64,000 nt of DNA. Source: JAGQVA01 sp033764335 (GTDB taxonomy: Bacteria > Bacteroidota > Bacteroidia > J057). Both the position numbers and the translations under genes were made by a program. Below the pieces are notes generated by a model. It saw nothing but the letters and a program-made list of their open reading frames with translations. It was not told the DNA's origin and did no database searches. Below, piece by piece: positions 25,299 through 33,610 of the stretch; position 1 is the stretch's first letter; every line of letters starts with the position of its first letter. Location of the stretch: contig JANRJC010000014.1 of the NCBI GenBank assembly GCA_033764335.1, positions 124,001 to 188,000 on the forward strand, written 5' to 3'.

Positions 25299-26282
25299 TT
25301 AGCTATGTTTTAGAAAAGAAAGGATTTGAGGCGCAAAATAGGTGGCAATCAAATCCGCTCCGGATCTTTTGATGGCCGTTAGTGTTTCGAATATAGCATC
25401 TTTTTCATTTACCCAACCCCTTTCTGCCGCTGCTTTTATCATGGCATATTCTCCTGAAACCTGATAAGCAGCAATCGGAACGGAAACCTGTTGGCGCACT
25501 CGCTGGATAATGTCGAGATAGGGTAGGGCGGGCTTGACCATGACGATGTCTGCACCTTCTTCAATGTCAGACAATACCTCCGTCAAACTTTCTCTTGAAT
25601 TGGCATAGTCCATCTGGTACGTTTTTTTATCGCCAAATCCGGGCGCAGAGTCCAGCGCGTCGCGAAACGGCCCGTAAAAACCTGAGGCAAATTTGGCGCT
25701 GTAAGACAGAATCCCCGTATGGGGAAAACCTTCTTTTTCCAATAACCCGCGAATGGCTCCGATACGCCCGTCCATCATATCGGAAGGTGCGACAAAATCC
25801 GCACCTGCGCGGGCATGGCTAAGGGCCATCTGTGCCAACACCCGGATGGTGGGATCATTGACGATTTCGCCGTTTTCCACAATTCCATCATGGCCGTAAG
25901 AGGAATAGGGATCAAGCGCAACATCCGTCATGATACAGATTCCCGGAAAAGCAGATTTTATGGCCCTTACCGCACGTTGCATAAGTCCTTCCGGATTTAA
26001 TGCTTCTGCGCCCGTATTATCTTTTTTTTCATCGGAAACCTTCACAAAAAGCAACACACTGCGGAGACCCAGCCCCGACAAGTGGCCGATTTCTTCGAGT
26101 GTGATATCCAGACTTTTGCGAAAATAACCTGGCATGGAGGAAATAGCCTCCTGCTGCTGGCTTCCTTCAATGATAAACAGCGGAAGGATAAAATCATCCG
26201 GAGAAAGTTTTATTTCGGCCACCATTTGCCGGATAGCCGGGGATTGTCTCAGTCGTCGGGGTCGGTTGTAAGGAAAACTCAT
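25299..26282 (-). CDS. hemB: delta-aminolevulinic acid dehydratase (porphobilinogen synthase)
   Basis: The 327-residue protein has the HemB blocks RPRRLR near the start, LPLFIIEG near 34, DVALDPYSSYGHDG near 118, APSDMMDGRIGAIR near 165, SYSAKFASGFYGPFRDA near 190 and MVKPALPYLD near 240. Both Schiff-base lysines are visible (SAKFAS and VKPALPYLD). It condenses two aminolevulinate molecules to porphobilinogen. The region corresponding to the cysteine-rich zinc site reads DVALDPYSSYGHDG with Asp in place of Cys, as in magnesium-dependent HemB. ATG 26282 was preferred to a TTG two codons upstream. Confidence 0.96.
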   Translation of the reverse strand: MSFPYNRPRRLRQSPAIRQMVAEIKLSPDDFILPLFIIEGSQQQEAISSMPGYFRKSLDITLEEIGHLSGLGLRSVLLFVKVSDEKKDNTGAEALNPEGLMQRAVRAIKSAFPGICIMTDVALDPYSSYGHDGIVENGEIVNDPTIRVLAQMALSHARAGADFVAPSDMMDGRIGAIRGLLEKEGFPHTGILSYSAKFASGFYGPFRDALDSAPGFGDKKTYQMDYANSRESLTEVLSDIEEGADIVMVKPALPYLDIIQRVRQQVSVPIAAYQVSGEYAMIKAAAERGWVNEKDAIFETLTAIKRSGADLIATYFAPQILSFLKHS

Positions 26283-26292
26283 GGGCAAATAA

Positions 26293-26997
26293 TTATCGGA
26301 GGTTGGAGTTTGTTAAATAGGCTTCGATCATATCCGGGAGAAGGCTTAGCGAAGGTGTGGGCGGGAAAAAAACCGGACAGGAAGTGTAGGCTTTGATTGT
26401 TTTTTCGGTAGTTTTTCCAATGGAAAATATAGCCGTATGTACTGGTAAGTGGTTTTTGCTGAAAAAACTTTCCACCGCAGCCGGTGAAAAAAAAAGAACG
26501 GCATCAAAATTTAAAAACTCAAGCGGTCGAGGCGTTTTAATGGTCTCATAAACAAGGGTTTCTTTTACTATAATTCCCGCTTCCTTTAACTGTGATGGCA
26601 ATACCTGCATTCGTTTATTTCCACAAAAAAAATGAACGGAACGAATATCACCCGCTTGAATAATTTTTTCTGCTAAATCTGCGGCAGAGTCGCCTTTTAT
26701 AAAGACATTGAACCCGGCATTTTCGATTATCTCAGAAGTGGCGGGTGCCAGCGCACAAATTTTTCCGGGCGAAAAATCGGATAAACCTTCCACGGCTTTG
26801 ACGTAAATTTCCGCCGCCGATTTACTGGTAAAAACACAGGTTTCTGGCACTCCTTCCCGGATAAGGGGCAATAATTCATCCGAAGAAAGGGTCGGAAGCA
26901 CTTGGATCATCGGCGCGATTTCCAGGAAAAAACCTCTGTCGGTAAACAGATTCCTTTCTGAGGCAGACAGGGTTTTGGTAGAAAGAATACTAATCAT
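26293..26997 (-). CDS. hemD: uroporphyrinogen-III synthase
   Basis: The 234-residue protein is poorly conserved in sequence, as usual for HemD, but shows the expected pattern: an N-terminal ILSTKTLSASE, VFTSKSAAEIYVKAV near 66, ALAPATSEIIENAGF near 90 and FFSPAAVESFF near 165. It closes hydroxymethylbilane to uroporphyrinogen III, the branch point to heme and siroheme. The ATG at 26997 overlaps the end of hemC by 8 bp, which together with the position between hemC and hemB supports the assignment. Confidence 0.88.
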   Translation of the reverse strand: MISILSTKTLSASERNLFTDRGFFLEIAPMIQVLPTLSSDELLPLIREGVPETCVFTSKSAAEIYVKAVEGLSDFSPGKICALAPATSEIIENAGFNVFIKGDSAADLAEKIIQAGDIRSVHFFCGNKRMQVLPSQLKEAGIIVKETLVYETIKTPRPLEFLNFDAVLFFSPAAVESFFSKNHLPVHTAIFSIGKTTEKTIKAYTSCPVFFPPTPSLSLLPDMIEAYLTNSNLR

Positions 26998-27919
26998 GGG
27001 ATTCTCTTCGAATATTTTCGATGACTTGTTTCCCGCCATTTTCTAGTATCTGAAGAGCTGCCTGTTGGCCCAGTTCCGCCGCGTCTTCACGGGCACTTTG
27101 CCGATTTACCGTGAGTTGAGTAGTGCCGTCTAAGCTGAGCAGGCAACCCTTAAAAAACACATCATTGCCTTTTATTTCTGCTAAAGCACCTACCGGAGCC
27201 ATACATCCTCCTTCGACACACTGAAGAAAATCCCTTTCCACTTGCGCAAGGAGTACGACTTCCGGATTGCTTAAAGAAAAAATGATTTCATTGATCCTCG
27301 CATCAGCCTTTCGACAGGCAACGGCCAAAATTCCCTGTGCAGGACAGGGAATCATCCAAGGAAGATCGAGGCTATTTTCAGGCAGAATGCCAATTCTTTC
27401 CAGCCCTGCACGGGCAAAGATGGCTCCCTCCCAGGGGTTTTCCGTCAGTTGTTTCAACCGATTGTCCACATTTCCCCGAAGTCCGGTAATACGATGGGTA
27501 GGAAAACGATGTAGCCACTGCGCTTTTCTACGGATACTTCCCGTGGCAATAAGGGGGGTGGGCTGGCTGAACAAAATTTCCGGATCGGTTTTATAAACCA
27601 GTACATCCGATGAATCGGCTCGGTTAAATACCGGAATTAACCCTAAATCCTCTGGCAGAGTAGTGGGCACATCCTTGAGAGAATGTACGGCTATATCAAT
27701 TTCTTTTCGTAATAACGCCCGGTCCAACTCACTTGTGAAAATTCCCCGCTGCCCCAGGGCAGCGAAAGGCACATTCCGATTCAAATCTCCCGTCGTGCGA
27801 ATGGGAACCAGCACAAGCGAATATCCCTGTTGTTCCAGAGCGGTTTTCACCTGATTCGCTTGCCAGAGGGCTAAATCGCTGTTACGGGTGCCAATGCGGA
27901 TATGTGGGGAGAATTCCAT
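26990..27919 (-). CDS. hemC: porphobilinogen deaminase (hydroxymethylbilane synthase)
   Basis: The 309-residue protein begins with IRIGTRNSDLALWQANQV, has HSLKDVPT near 79, GSIRRKAQW near 127 and LRGNVDNRL near 144. The cofactor-binding Cys is in VEGGCMAPVGA near 238. It polymerises four porphobilinogens into hydroxymethylbilane using the dipyrromethane cofactor. It overlaps hemA by 49 bp at its start and hemD by 8 bp at its end, so translation of the three is probably coupled. Confidence 0.96.
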   Translation of the reverse strand: MEFSPHIRIGTRNSDLALWQANQVKTALEQQGYSLVLVPIRTTGDLNRNVPFAALGQRGIFTSELDRALLRKEIDIAVHSLKDVPTTLPEDLGLIPVFNRADSSDVLVYKTDPEILFSQPTPLIATGSIRRKAQWLHRFPTHRITGLRGNVDNRLKQLTENPWEGAIFARAGLERIGILPENSLDLPWMIPCPAQGILAVACRKADARINEIIFSLSNPEVVLLAQVERDFLQCVEGGCMAPVGALAEIKGNDVFFKGCLLSLDGTTQLTVNRQSAREDAAELGQQAALQILENGGKQVIENIRRESHD

Positions 27920-28923
27920 CTATCAAACCGATTAAGGTATTCTTTTATACTGGAATTAACAATTTTTTCGGCTGCGGGTATTTCTGCCTGGCGGGTTGAG
28001 AGAGTATCTTCAATGACCGATGTCAGGTCATCGGTGTGGATGACCGAAATTTCGGGCAGGTGTTTTAGATTCGGGTGGACATTTCGGGGAAGGGAGAGGT
28101 CTATTAGGAGGGTTTTCCCGGCGTGCGGAATCTCCGCTGCCGTAATGATCGGTTCCGGGCTGTTGGTGGCCACAATCACAATATCCGCTTCCTGAATAGC
28201 AGGGACTAGTTCTTCAATGGGGCGGACACGAAGATTGTGTCTTTGGGCAAAAATATCCGCTTTTTCTCGCGATCGGTTCATCAGTGTAATAGAGGTATTG
28301 CCGAGATATTTAACCAGGTGTTCTCCCGTAGCTTTGCCAATGCTCCCTAATCCGAGCAAAAGTATGGACGTCGGGTTAGGAAAATGTTCCTTGAGGTACT
28401 GGACAGCGGCAAAAGATACAGAAGCTGTGCCGCTGGAAAGTGCTGTACTACTTTTTACTTTACGACTGGTTTTAATTACGTGGTTGATGAGCATTTCAAA
28501 TTTCCCCGTTATTGCCCCGAGTTCTTTACTGAGGCGAAAAGCCGCTTTTACCTGGCCAATGATTTGGAAATCGCCCAGAATCTGCGAATCGAGACCTGCC
28601 CCCACACGAAAAAAATGACGCACGGCTTCCTTTCCGGAAAGAGAATAGCCCAATTCTTGAAATTCGCACAGAAACCCACCGGAGTACCGGCAAAGCAAAT
28701 CCGAAACTTCCCTAACCGTCAATCCCGTAGCATATACTTCGGTTCGGTTGCAGGTGGAAAGAACCAGCGCGTTTTCGCCGCCTTGTGATAAAATCGCTTC
28801 GATAAGTGCTTTCGCCGATGATTCACTCAGACGAAATTGTTCCCGGATTGCGAGGCTTGCCTGGCGGTGACTAATGCCCACCACCAGCATTTTTTCGGGG
28901 AAGGTTAAAGGAAATTCGGACAT
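27871..28923 (-). CDS. hemA: glutamyl-tRNA reductase
   Basis: The 350-residue protein has the active-site motif LSTCNRTEVYA near residue 50, the segment RVGAGLDSQILGDFQIIGQVK near 100, and the NADPH-binding loop LLLGLGSIGKATGEHL near 178. It reduces glutamyl-tRNA(Glu) to glutamate-1-semialdehyde, the committed step of the C5 pathway. It is shorter than many HemA proteins (about 420 residues), ending soon after the linker, so the dimerisation domain is reduced; this short form is common in Bacteroidota. The ATG at 28923 (MSEFPLTF) was preferred over upstream starts that would overlap cysH. Confidence 0.93.
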   Translation of the reverse strand: MSEFPLTFPEKMLVVGISHRQASLAIREQFRLSESSAKALIEAILSQGGENALVLSTCNRTEVYATGLTVREVSDLLCRYSGGFLCEFQELGYSLSGKEAVRHFFRVGAGLDSQILGDFQIIGQVKAAFRLSKELGAITGKFEMLINHVIKTSRKVKSSTALSSGTASVSFAAVQYLKEHFPNPTSILLLGLGSIGKATGEHLVKYLGNTSITLMNRSREKADIFAQRHNLRVRPIEELVPAIQEADIVIVATNSPEPIITAAEIPHAGKTLLIDLSLPRNVHPNLKHLPEISVIHTDDLTSVIEDTLSTRQAEIPAAEKIVNSSIKEYLNRFDRWNSPHISALAPVTAI

Positions 28924-28946
28924 CGAAAAGTTGAAGTTGAATGAAT

Positions 28947-29663
28947 TTATTTTCCCGAAATCGAAACACGGGAGAACTCGGTAAAAGAAAGATGCAGACC
29001 ACACTCGGTTTTAGATTTTCCGATCCACCTTCCGGCGCGGTCTTTCCCTTTTGCCGTACAGTGGGTACAGCCAATAGAGCCAAAACCTTTTTCCTCTAAT
29101 GGATGAAAGGGTAAATTAAAAAAAGTCAGGTATCGTCTCACATCCACCTCTTTTACATCAATCAAAGGATGAAATTTAAGTACGCCGTCCTGCTCTTCAA
29201 AAACCCGGAGGTTTTTTCGAAAAGGGTTTTGATAGCCCATGAGTCCGGAAATCCAGATTCGATGTTGAGATTTCACCTCTTCCAGCGGAAGTACTTTGTT
29301 TACGGTACAGCAGAGATTGGGGTCAGAAACCCAGCTTTTTTCTTTTCGGGTTACGGCATTCACTCCGGGATCCGGTTTGACGGTTTGAATATTCAGACTC
29401 AATTTCCGCATGAGGAGTTCTTTGTATCGAAGGGTTTCGGGAAAATGAAAAGTAGTGTCAATAAAAAAAATCTTTTGAGAATGCCTTACCCGGCTGAATA
29501 AATGAAGAAGAAACGCCGAACTGGCTCCAAAAGAAGTAGTAGCCATAATTTCTTCCGGCGGAAAATATTCATATAGAAGCTGGAGTCGCCGGTGAGGCGG
29601 TAAAGGCTCAAAAATTTGGTTTAATCCTTCAACGGAAACGGAGGTCTGGGAAATAACACTCAT
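28947..29663 (-). CDS. cysH: adenylylsulfate (APS/PAPS) reductase, copy 1
   Basis: The 238-residue protein belongs to the PAPS reductase family. The phosphosulfate-binding region is TTSFGASSAF near 42. The paired Cys LCCTVNKVLP near 120 and the CTHC motif (GSIGCTHCTAKG) near 198 together are the four-cysteine set that binds a [4Fe-4S] cluster, the mark of the APS-using type. The nucleophilic Cys is in TECGLHL near 222. It reduces activated sulfate to sulfite for the sulfite reductase at the head of this operon. The C-terminus extends about 12 residues past the Cys, longer than in copy 2 at 45095. Confidence 0.93.
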   Translation of the reverse strand: MSVISQTSVSVEGLNQIFEPLPPHRRLQLLYEYFPPEEIMATTSFGASSAFLLHLFSRVRHSQKIFFIDTTFHFPETLRYKELLMRKLSLNIQTVKPDPGVNAVTRKEKSWVSDPNLCCTVNKVLPLEEVKSQHRIWISGLMGYQNPFRKNLRVFEEQDGVLKFHPLIDVKEVDVRRYLTFFNLPFHPLEEKGFGSIGCTHCTAKGKDRAGRWIGKSKTECGLHLSFTEFSRVSISGK

Positions 29664-29671
29664 GGCATTTT

Positions 29672-30259
29672 TTAGGCTTTGTTTACCAGATCAGCAGTGA
29701 TTTTATTGAGTTCGTTGACCTTATGAATAAAATTTCCTTTCAACTGATTGCGGATTTCATGCAGGTTTTGCAGGAGTGCAGAAATATCATCCGGGAGAAT
29801 TTCTTCCAGCACCTGCCGGAATCGTTTGGCGAAAGTGGGCGATTTGCCATTAGTGGAAATGCCGATTTTCAGGTCTCCCTTTGTAACAACTGACCCCATA
29901 TAAAAATCGCATAAATCAGGGGTGTCGGCTACATTTATCAGAAGATGTTTTTTCCGGGCATCGGCGTAAATGCGAACATTTAGCTCCGGTTTTTCCGTCG
30001 CAGCAATTACCAGGTCTTTCCCGTTTAGATCATCCGACAAATAGTTTCTTTTCAGCAAACGCACTTTCTCATGAGCTTCCGCCACTTTGTAGATTTCGGG
30101 CAAAATCTGCGGCGCAACCAGCGTAATCTGTGCGTCCGGGCTGCTTTTTAGCATAAAAGAAATTTTCTCCAACCCGACCTCACCGCCACCAACGATCAGG
30201 ACGTGTAGCTGGTTTAGCTTGAGGAAAATGGGGTATAATGTATTCAGACTTGTGTTCAT
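29672..30259 (-). CDS. precorrin-2 dehydrogenase (Met8/CysG N-terminal type)
   Basis: The 195-residue protein begins YPIFLKLNQLHVLIVGGGEVGLEKISFML, with the Rossmann loop GGGEVG near 23, and has INVADTPDLCDFYMGSVVTKGDLKIGISTNGKSPTFAKRFR in outline between about 110 and 150. This is the siroheme synthase N-terminal family, which oxidises precorrin-2 to sirohydrochlorin with NAD and, in many members, inserts iron. No separate ferrochelatase is present in the operon, so this protein probably does both. It lies between the methyltransferase and cysH with gaps of 8 bp. Confidence 0.92.
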   Translation of the reverse strand: MNTSLNTLYPIFLKLNQLHVLIVGGGEVGLEKISFMLKSSPDAQITLVAPQILPEIYKVAEAHEKVRLLKRNYLSDDLNGKDLVIAATEKPELNVRIYADARKKHLLINVADTPDLCDFYMGSVVTKGDLKIGISTNGKSPTFAKRFRQVLEEILPDDISALLQNLHEIRNQLKGNFIHKVNELNKITADLVNKA

Positions 30260-30267
30260 AAATAGAT

Positions 30268-31017
30268 TTAGTTGTTGGGTTGATAAATAGACTCGGGAAA
30301 AGCCTGGTAAAAACGAACCACGTTTCCGATGACAATCAGGGCAGGGGAGGATATGCCCTCCTTCTCGGCCTTTTGTGCGAGGGTTTGAACGGTTCCGACC
30401 GCTCTTTTTTCTTCCGGCAAGCTTCCCGACTGGATAACCATAGCGGGCATATCGGCCTTTCCATGTTGAATAAACAGCGTAGCAATCTGCTCTAATTTTG
30501 CCAGTCCCATCAGAATCACAACCGTAGCAGAAGAACCTGCCGCCCTTTCAAGATCACGCGAAAAAACGTCTTCTCGGGTCTGTCCGGTTAACACCCAGAA
30601 ACTATCGGCAACGCCACGATGCGTCAGCGGAATCCCAAGACTGCCCGGTACAGCGACCGAACTGCTTAGGCCAGGGACAATATTTACAGCAATTTGGTTT
30701 TCCTGCGCGGCAAGAACCTCTTCATAACCCCGGCCAAATACAAAAGGGTCTCCGCCTTTCAAACGCACCACATGGGCACCGGTTGAGGCGTAGTCCACAA
30801 TCATCCGGTTGATTTCCTCCTGCGGAAAGCTGTGATTTCCCGCCCGTTTGCCAACGTAGCGGATTACAGCCGTTTCCGGTGCATGAGAAAGGATTTGAGG
30901 ATTGACAAGTGCATCGTAGAGCACTACGTCCGCGGAGCGGAGGGCATTTATGCCTTTAAGTGTAATGAGTTCCGGGTCGCCCGGGCCTGCGCCAACTAAA
31001 GTGAGGGTTCCGGCCAT
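30268..31017 (-). CDS. cobA: uroporphyrinogen-III C-methyltransferase (SUMT)
   Basis: The 249-residue protein has LVGAGPGDPELITLKG at the N-terminus, YDALVNPQIL near 36, VVRLKGGDPFVFGRGYEE near 82 and GIPLTHRGVA near 128, the standard SUMT signatures. It adds two methyl groups from S-adenosylmethionine to uroporphyrinogen III to give precorrin-2. With the next gene it supplies siroheme to the sulfite reductase encoded 2 bp upstream. Nothing in the window indicates a full cobalamin pathway, so siroheme is the expected product. Confidence 0.95.
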   Translation of the reverse strand: MAGTLTLVGAGPGDPELITLKGINALRSADVVLYDALVNPQILSHAPETAVIRYVGKRAGNHSFPQEEINRMIVDYASTGAHVVRLKGGDPFVFGRGYEEVLAAQENQIAVNIVPGLSSSVAVPGSLGIPLTHRGVADSFWVLTGQTREDVFSRDLERAAGSSATVVILMGLAKLEQIATLFIQHGKADMPAMVIQSGSLPEEKRAVGTVQTLAQKAEKEGISSPALIVIGNVVRFYQAFPESIYQPNN

Positions 31018-31019
31018 GA

Positions 31020-33164
31020 TTACGCTTTGTAATAATTATCAACCACCGTTTTATCGCTGCCGGTAACGCCGAGCTGATTTTCCCTGACTTTCAGCACCTG
31101 ATCTAGGAAAATACGGGCATCTTCGAAATAAACCTCCGCAAACGAAGCCGAAGGCTCATTTTTATTGATTCGCAGCACAAATTCCTCAAAAGCAGAGGGC
31201 AGTGAAATCTCCCCGGCAGTGGTATAATGCGTATCAAAATCCCGGAGAATACCGATCTGGGTATTACAGGAAATATCTTTTGCCAGAAGCAGGGCTTTTG
31301 CTCCGACGATCAATGCATTGTAACTGTGATAAATGCTGTCGGCGTAAGCCTGATTTTGGAGGCTTATTTCCGCAAGGGAAAGTTTAAGCGTAGCGTCAGT
31401 TATGATGCTGCCCACCACATCATAACTGACGCTGGCACATTCACCTACTCCCACTTCCGGACTAAAAGATTCCTCCTGTCCCCAGTCAAAGTACATTTCC
31501 TTTTCCAAGGTAGCGGTATCGGCGAGCGGTTTGAAGAGGTTGTAAAAATAATTTTTCCCCTGTCTGCGGTAATAATCATTAAAATATTCTCCTTCAAGGC
31601 TGTTTTCTTCGTAATCACTCAGCACCCATCTTACTGCCTCGGGTATTCGTTTGGTCGGGAGTTTAATGATTTTATCGGCGACAAAACCGTTGCCCTGAGG
31701 ATCAACACCTCCGCCCAAAACTACCTGCATGGCGGGTATAACAAGCTCCCCTTTTTTTACCGAGCTACCATGAAAGCCGATCTGGGCAGCCATGTGCTGA
31801 CCGCAAGAGTTCATACAGCCACTGATTTTGATTTTTATATTGGTTTCGTGGATGAGTTCCGGAAATTCGGCGCGGATCACCTTTGTTAGTTCCGTGTTAA
31901 GGCCAGTACTATTAGTGACGCCGAGATTACAGGTATCGGTACCTGGGCAGGAAGTAATGTCTGCCGTAGAGTCAAACCCCGGGTCGGCGAGTTGCAGTTC
32001 CTGAAGTCCCGCAAACAAACCCGGAAGGGCTTCAGGTTGGACATGACGAAGTAAAAGACCTTGGTTGGCTGTAATACGAATATCGTCGGAAGCATAATCT
32101 TTTACTAAAGCCGCCAACTTGCGTGCACGTTCGGCGTCTATATCTCCAAGTGGCACAATGATCCATACTCCGTAAAATCCCTTCTGTTTTTGCTCAAATA
32201 CATTGGTGCTTTTCCACGCCTCAAATGCAACCGGGTTTTCGATAACTACCGGAGAAAAATCGCGCAATTCGGGCAGGGTTTCATCTGCCAGGATACTGCG
32301 ATTAATTTTGTATTCCTTTAGTTTTACGGCTTTCTGCTCTTCCTCGACAAGTTCCATAAATTTTTCCAGGCCGATTTCTTTGACCAGGTATTTTAGGCGG
32401 GCCTTAAATCTTTTGGTTCTTTCCCCATAACGGTCAAAAACCCGGATAGCACCTTCCATGAAAGGGATGATTTTATCTTCGTGGAGAAATTCAAAGGCCG
32501 TTGAGGCGAGCATGGATTGTGCGCCCAATCCACCCCCGATCACAACTTTGAACCCGCGGACTTCTTCACCATTTTCAATTCGGATTCGCGGGATAAACCC
32601 AAAGTCGTGGAAGTAAGTAAAGGCAGAATCCTTTTCACTGGAAGAAAAGGCTGATTTGATTTTCCTACCCATGTCCTGGCAGATGGGATTGCGGAGAAAA
32701 TACAAAAAAGCCTCCTGGACATAGGGAGAGACATCAAAAGGCTCTTCCGGGTCAATTCCTGCGGTAGGCGATCCGGTGAAATTTCGGACGGTATTTCCGC
32801 AGGCTTCCCGGGCGGTGATATTTTTTTCCTCCAATTCGGCCCAGATTGCAGGAGAATCGTGAAGTTTTACGAAATGAAGCTGAATATTCTGCCGGGTGGT
32901 AAGATGGAGATTCCCGTAGGTGTATTTTTCGGAAATATCGGCGATACGGGTCAGTTGTTCCGGAGAAAGTTTTCCAAAGGGAATTTTGATCCGAAACATT
33001 TGTACGCCCAATTGGCGCTGACCATAAACGCCCCGTGTGAGGCGGTAAGCTTTAAATTTTTCTTCCGGTATCCGGCCTTCGGCGAAAGCCTGAATTTTTT
33101 CCTGAAGCTCTACGATGTCGTCGTAGGCGGGTTGATTGACAGTTTTTCCGAGTATGGTACGCAT
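31020..33164 (-). CDS. siroheme-dependent sulfite (or nitrite) reductase with extra C-terminal helical domain
   Basis: The 714-residue protein has two ferredoxin-like plus siroheme half-domains. The cluster-binding cysteines are in TSCPGTDTCNLG (about 405) and KISGCMNSCGQH (about 448); LHLTTRQNIQLHFV near 97 and ANQGLLLRHV near 360 are typical. It sits with cysH and siroheme genes, so sulfite is the likely substrate. Residues about 575-700 form an extra helical domain (SIYHSYNALIVGAKALLLAKDI, then DTHYTT) that looks like a HEPN-type bundle and is not part of classical CysI. It is the first gene of the leftward operon, 20 bp after the terminator at 33184-33216. Confidence 0.92.
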   Translation of the reverse strand: MRTILGKTVNQPAYDDIVELQEKIQAFAEGRIPEEKFKAYRLTRGVYGQRQLGVQMFRIKIPFGKLSPEQLTRIADISEKYTYGNLHLTTRQNIQLHFVKLHDSPAIWAELEEKNITAREACGNTVRNFTGSPTAGIDPEEPFDVSPYVQEAFLYFLRNPICQDMGRKIKSAFSSSEKDSAFTYFHDFGFIPRIRIENGEEVRGFKVVIGGGLGAQSMLASTAFEFLHEDKIIPFMEGAIRVFDRYGERTKRFKARLKYLVKEIGLEKFMELVEEEQKAVKLKEYKINRSILADETLPELRDFSPVVIENPVAFEAWKSTNVFEQKQKGFYGVWIIVPLGDIDAERARKLAALVKDYASDDIRITANQGLLLRHVQPEALPGLFAGLQELQLADPGFDSTADITSCPGTDTCNLGVTNSTGLNTELTKVIRAEFPELIHETNIKIKISGCMNSCGQHMAAQIGFHGSSVKKGELVIPAMQVVLGGGVDPQGNGFVADKIIKLPTKRIPEAVRWVLSDYEENSLEGEYFNDYYRRQGKNYFYNLFKPLADTATLEKEMYFDWGQEESFSPEVGVGECASVSYDVVGSIITDATLKLSLAEISLQNQAYADSIYHSYNALIVGAKALLLAKDISCNTQIGILRDFDTHYTTAGEISLPSAFEEFVLRINKNEPSASFAEVYFEDARIFLDQVLKVRENQLGVTGSDKTVVDNYYKA

Positions 33165-33183
33165 GGATTAGGTTTGTAAAATG

Positions 33184-33216
33184 AAAAAAGCCTTCCCGGA
33201 ATCCGGAAAGGCTTTT
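33184..33216 (-). terminator. intrinsic terminator in the leader of the sulfite reductase operon
   Basis: AAAAGCCTT and CCGG at 33186-33199 pair with CCGG and AAGGCTTTT at 33203-33216; the loop is AAT. Read on the minus strand the stem is followed by a U-run and then, 20 bases on, by the operon's ATG at 33164. A terminator before the first gene, rather than after the last, implies attenuation. Confidence 0.85.
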
Positions 33217-33261
33217 GATGTAAATATATTCTTAGTGGCTAACTTCGAATATAGAAAATCC

Positions 33262-33319
33262 CTTCCCAGATGGTTGATCTGCGGCACATCATGTTACAAC
33301 AACATGCGGTATGGGAAGT
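33262..33319 (-). promoter_or_regulatory. structured RNA leader, candidate riboswitch of the sulfite reductase operon
   Basis: On the minus strand this segment folds as a three-way junction. P1 is TGGGAAG/CTTCCCA (33312-33318 with 33262-33268). P2 is CATGTT/AACATG (33301-33306 with 33290-33295). P3 is CAGAT/ATCTG (33277-33281 with 33267-33271) and abuts the P1 3' strand. The P1 3' strand (GGGAAGGGATTTT) can instead pair with AAAAGCCTTTCC, the 5' arm of the terminator at 33184-33216, so P1 and the antiterminator compete. No known riboswitch consensus was recognised. The pattern, location and terminator support a regulatory RNA; its ligand is unknown. Confidence 0.5.
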
Positions 33320-33610
33320 TTTATTCAAAGCAGACAGATTTTAATGATTTTGCAAATTACTCTGGAAAGATCGCGGGTATTTAGAATAAATCCAAATAAA
33401 AATTTAAAATAGTATAAAATTGCATCAAAAGTGCAAAAAAGAACCGCTTTTCCGGGGGAAAGCGATGTGCAAAATTTGTGGAAATCGTATGAGATTGAGC
33501 CTGAGGATGAAAGCAAAAAGAGTGTTTTAGCGGAGCAACAACCGATAGGAAAAGGCGTAAATTGAGGTATCCACACATAGAAGTTTGTTCCACCTTTAAC
33601 ACCGAAAAAC
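33320..33610. other. non-coding region between divergent sulfite reductase and transglycosylase genes
   Basis: No gene is seen. It must hold promoters for both directions, but no exact TTG-N19-TAnnTTTG was found. A hairpin at 33445-33464 (CGCTTT pairing with AAAGCG), read on the minus strand, is followed by GTTCTTTTTT and may be a weak terminator. TGCAAAA occurs on both sides of that hairpin. Confidence 0.4.

Noticed and set aside
33184..33319. SAM-I or cobalamin riboswitch in front of sulfite reductase
   Set aside because: No SAM-I core or cobalamin box was found; GCCACT and GGGAAG occur but not in the right context.
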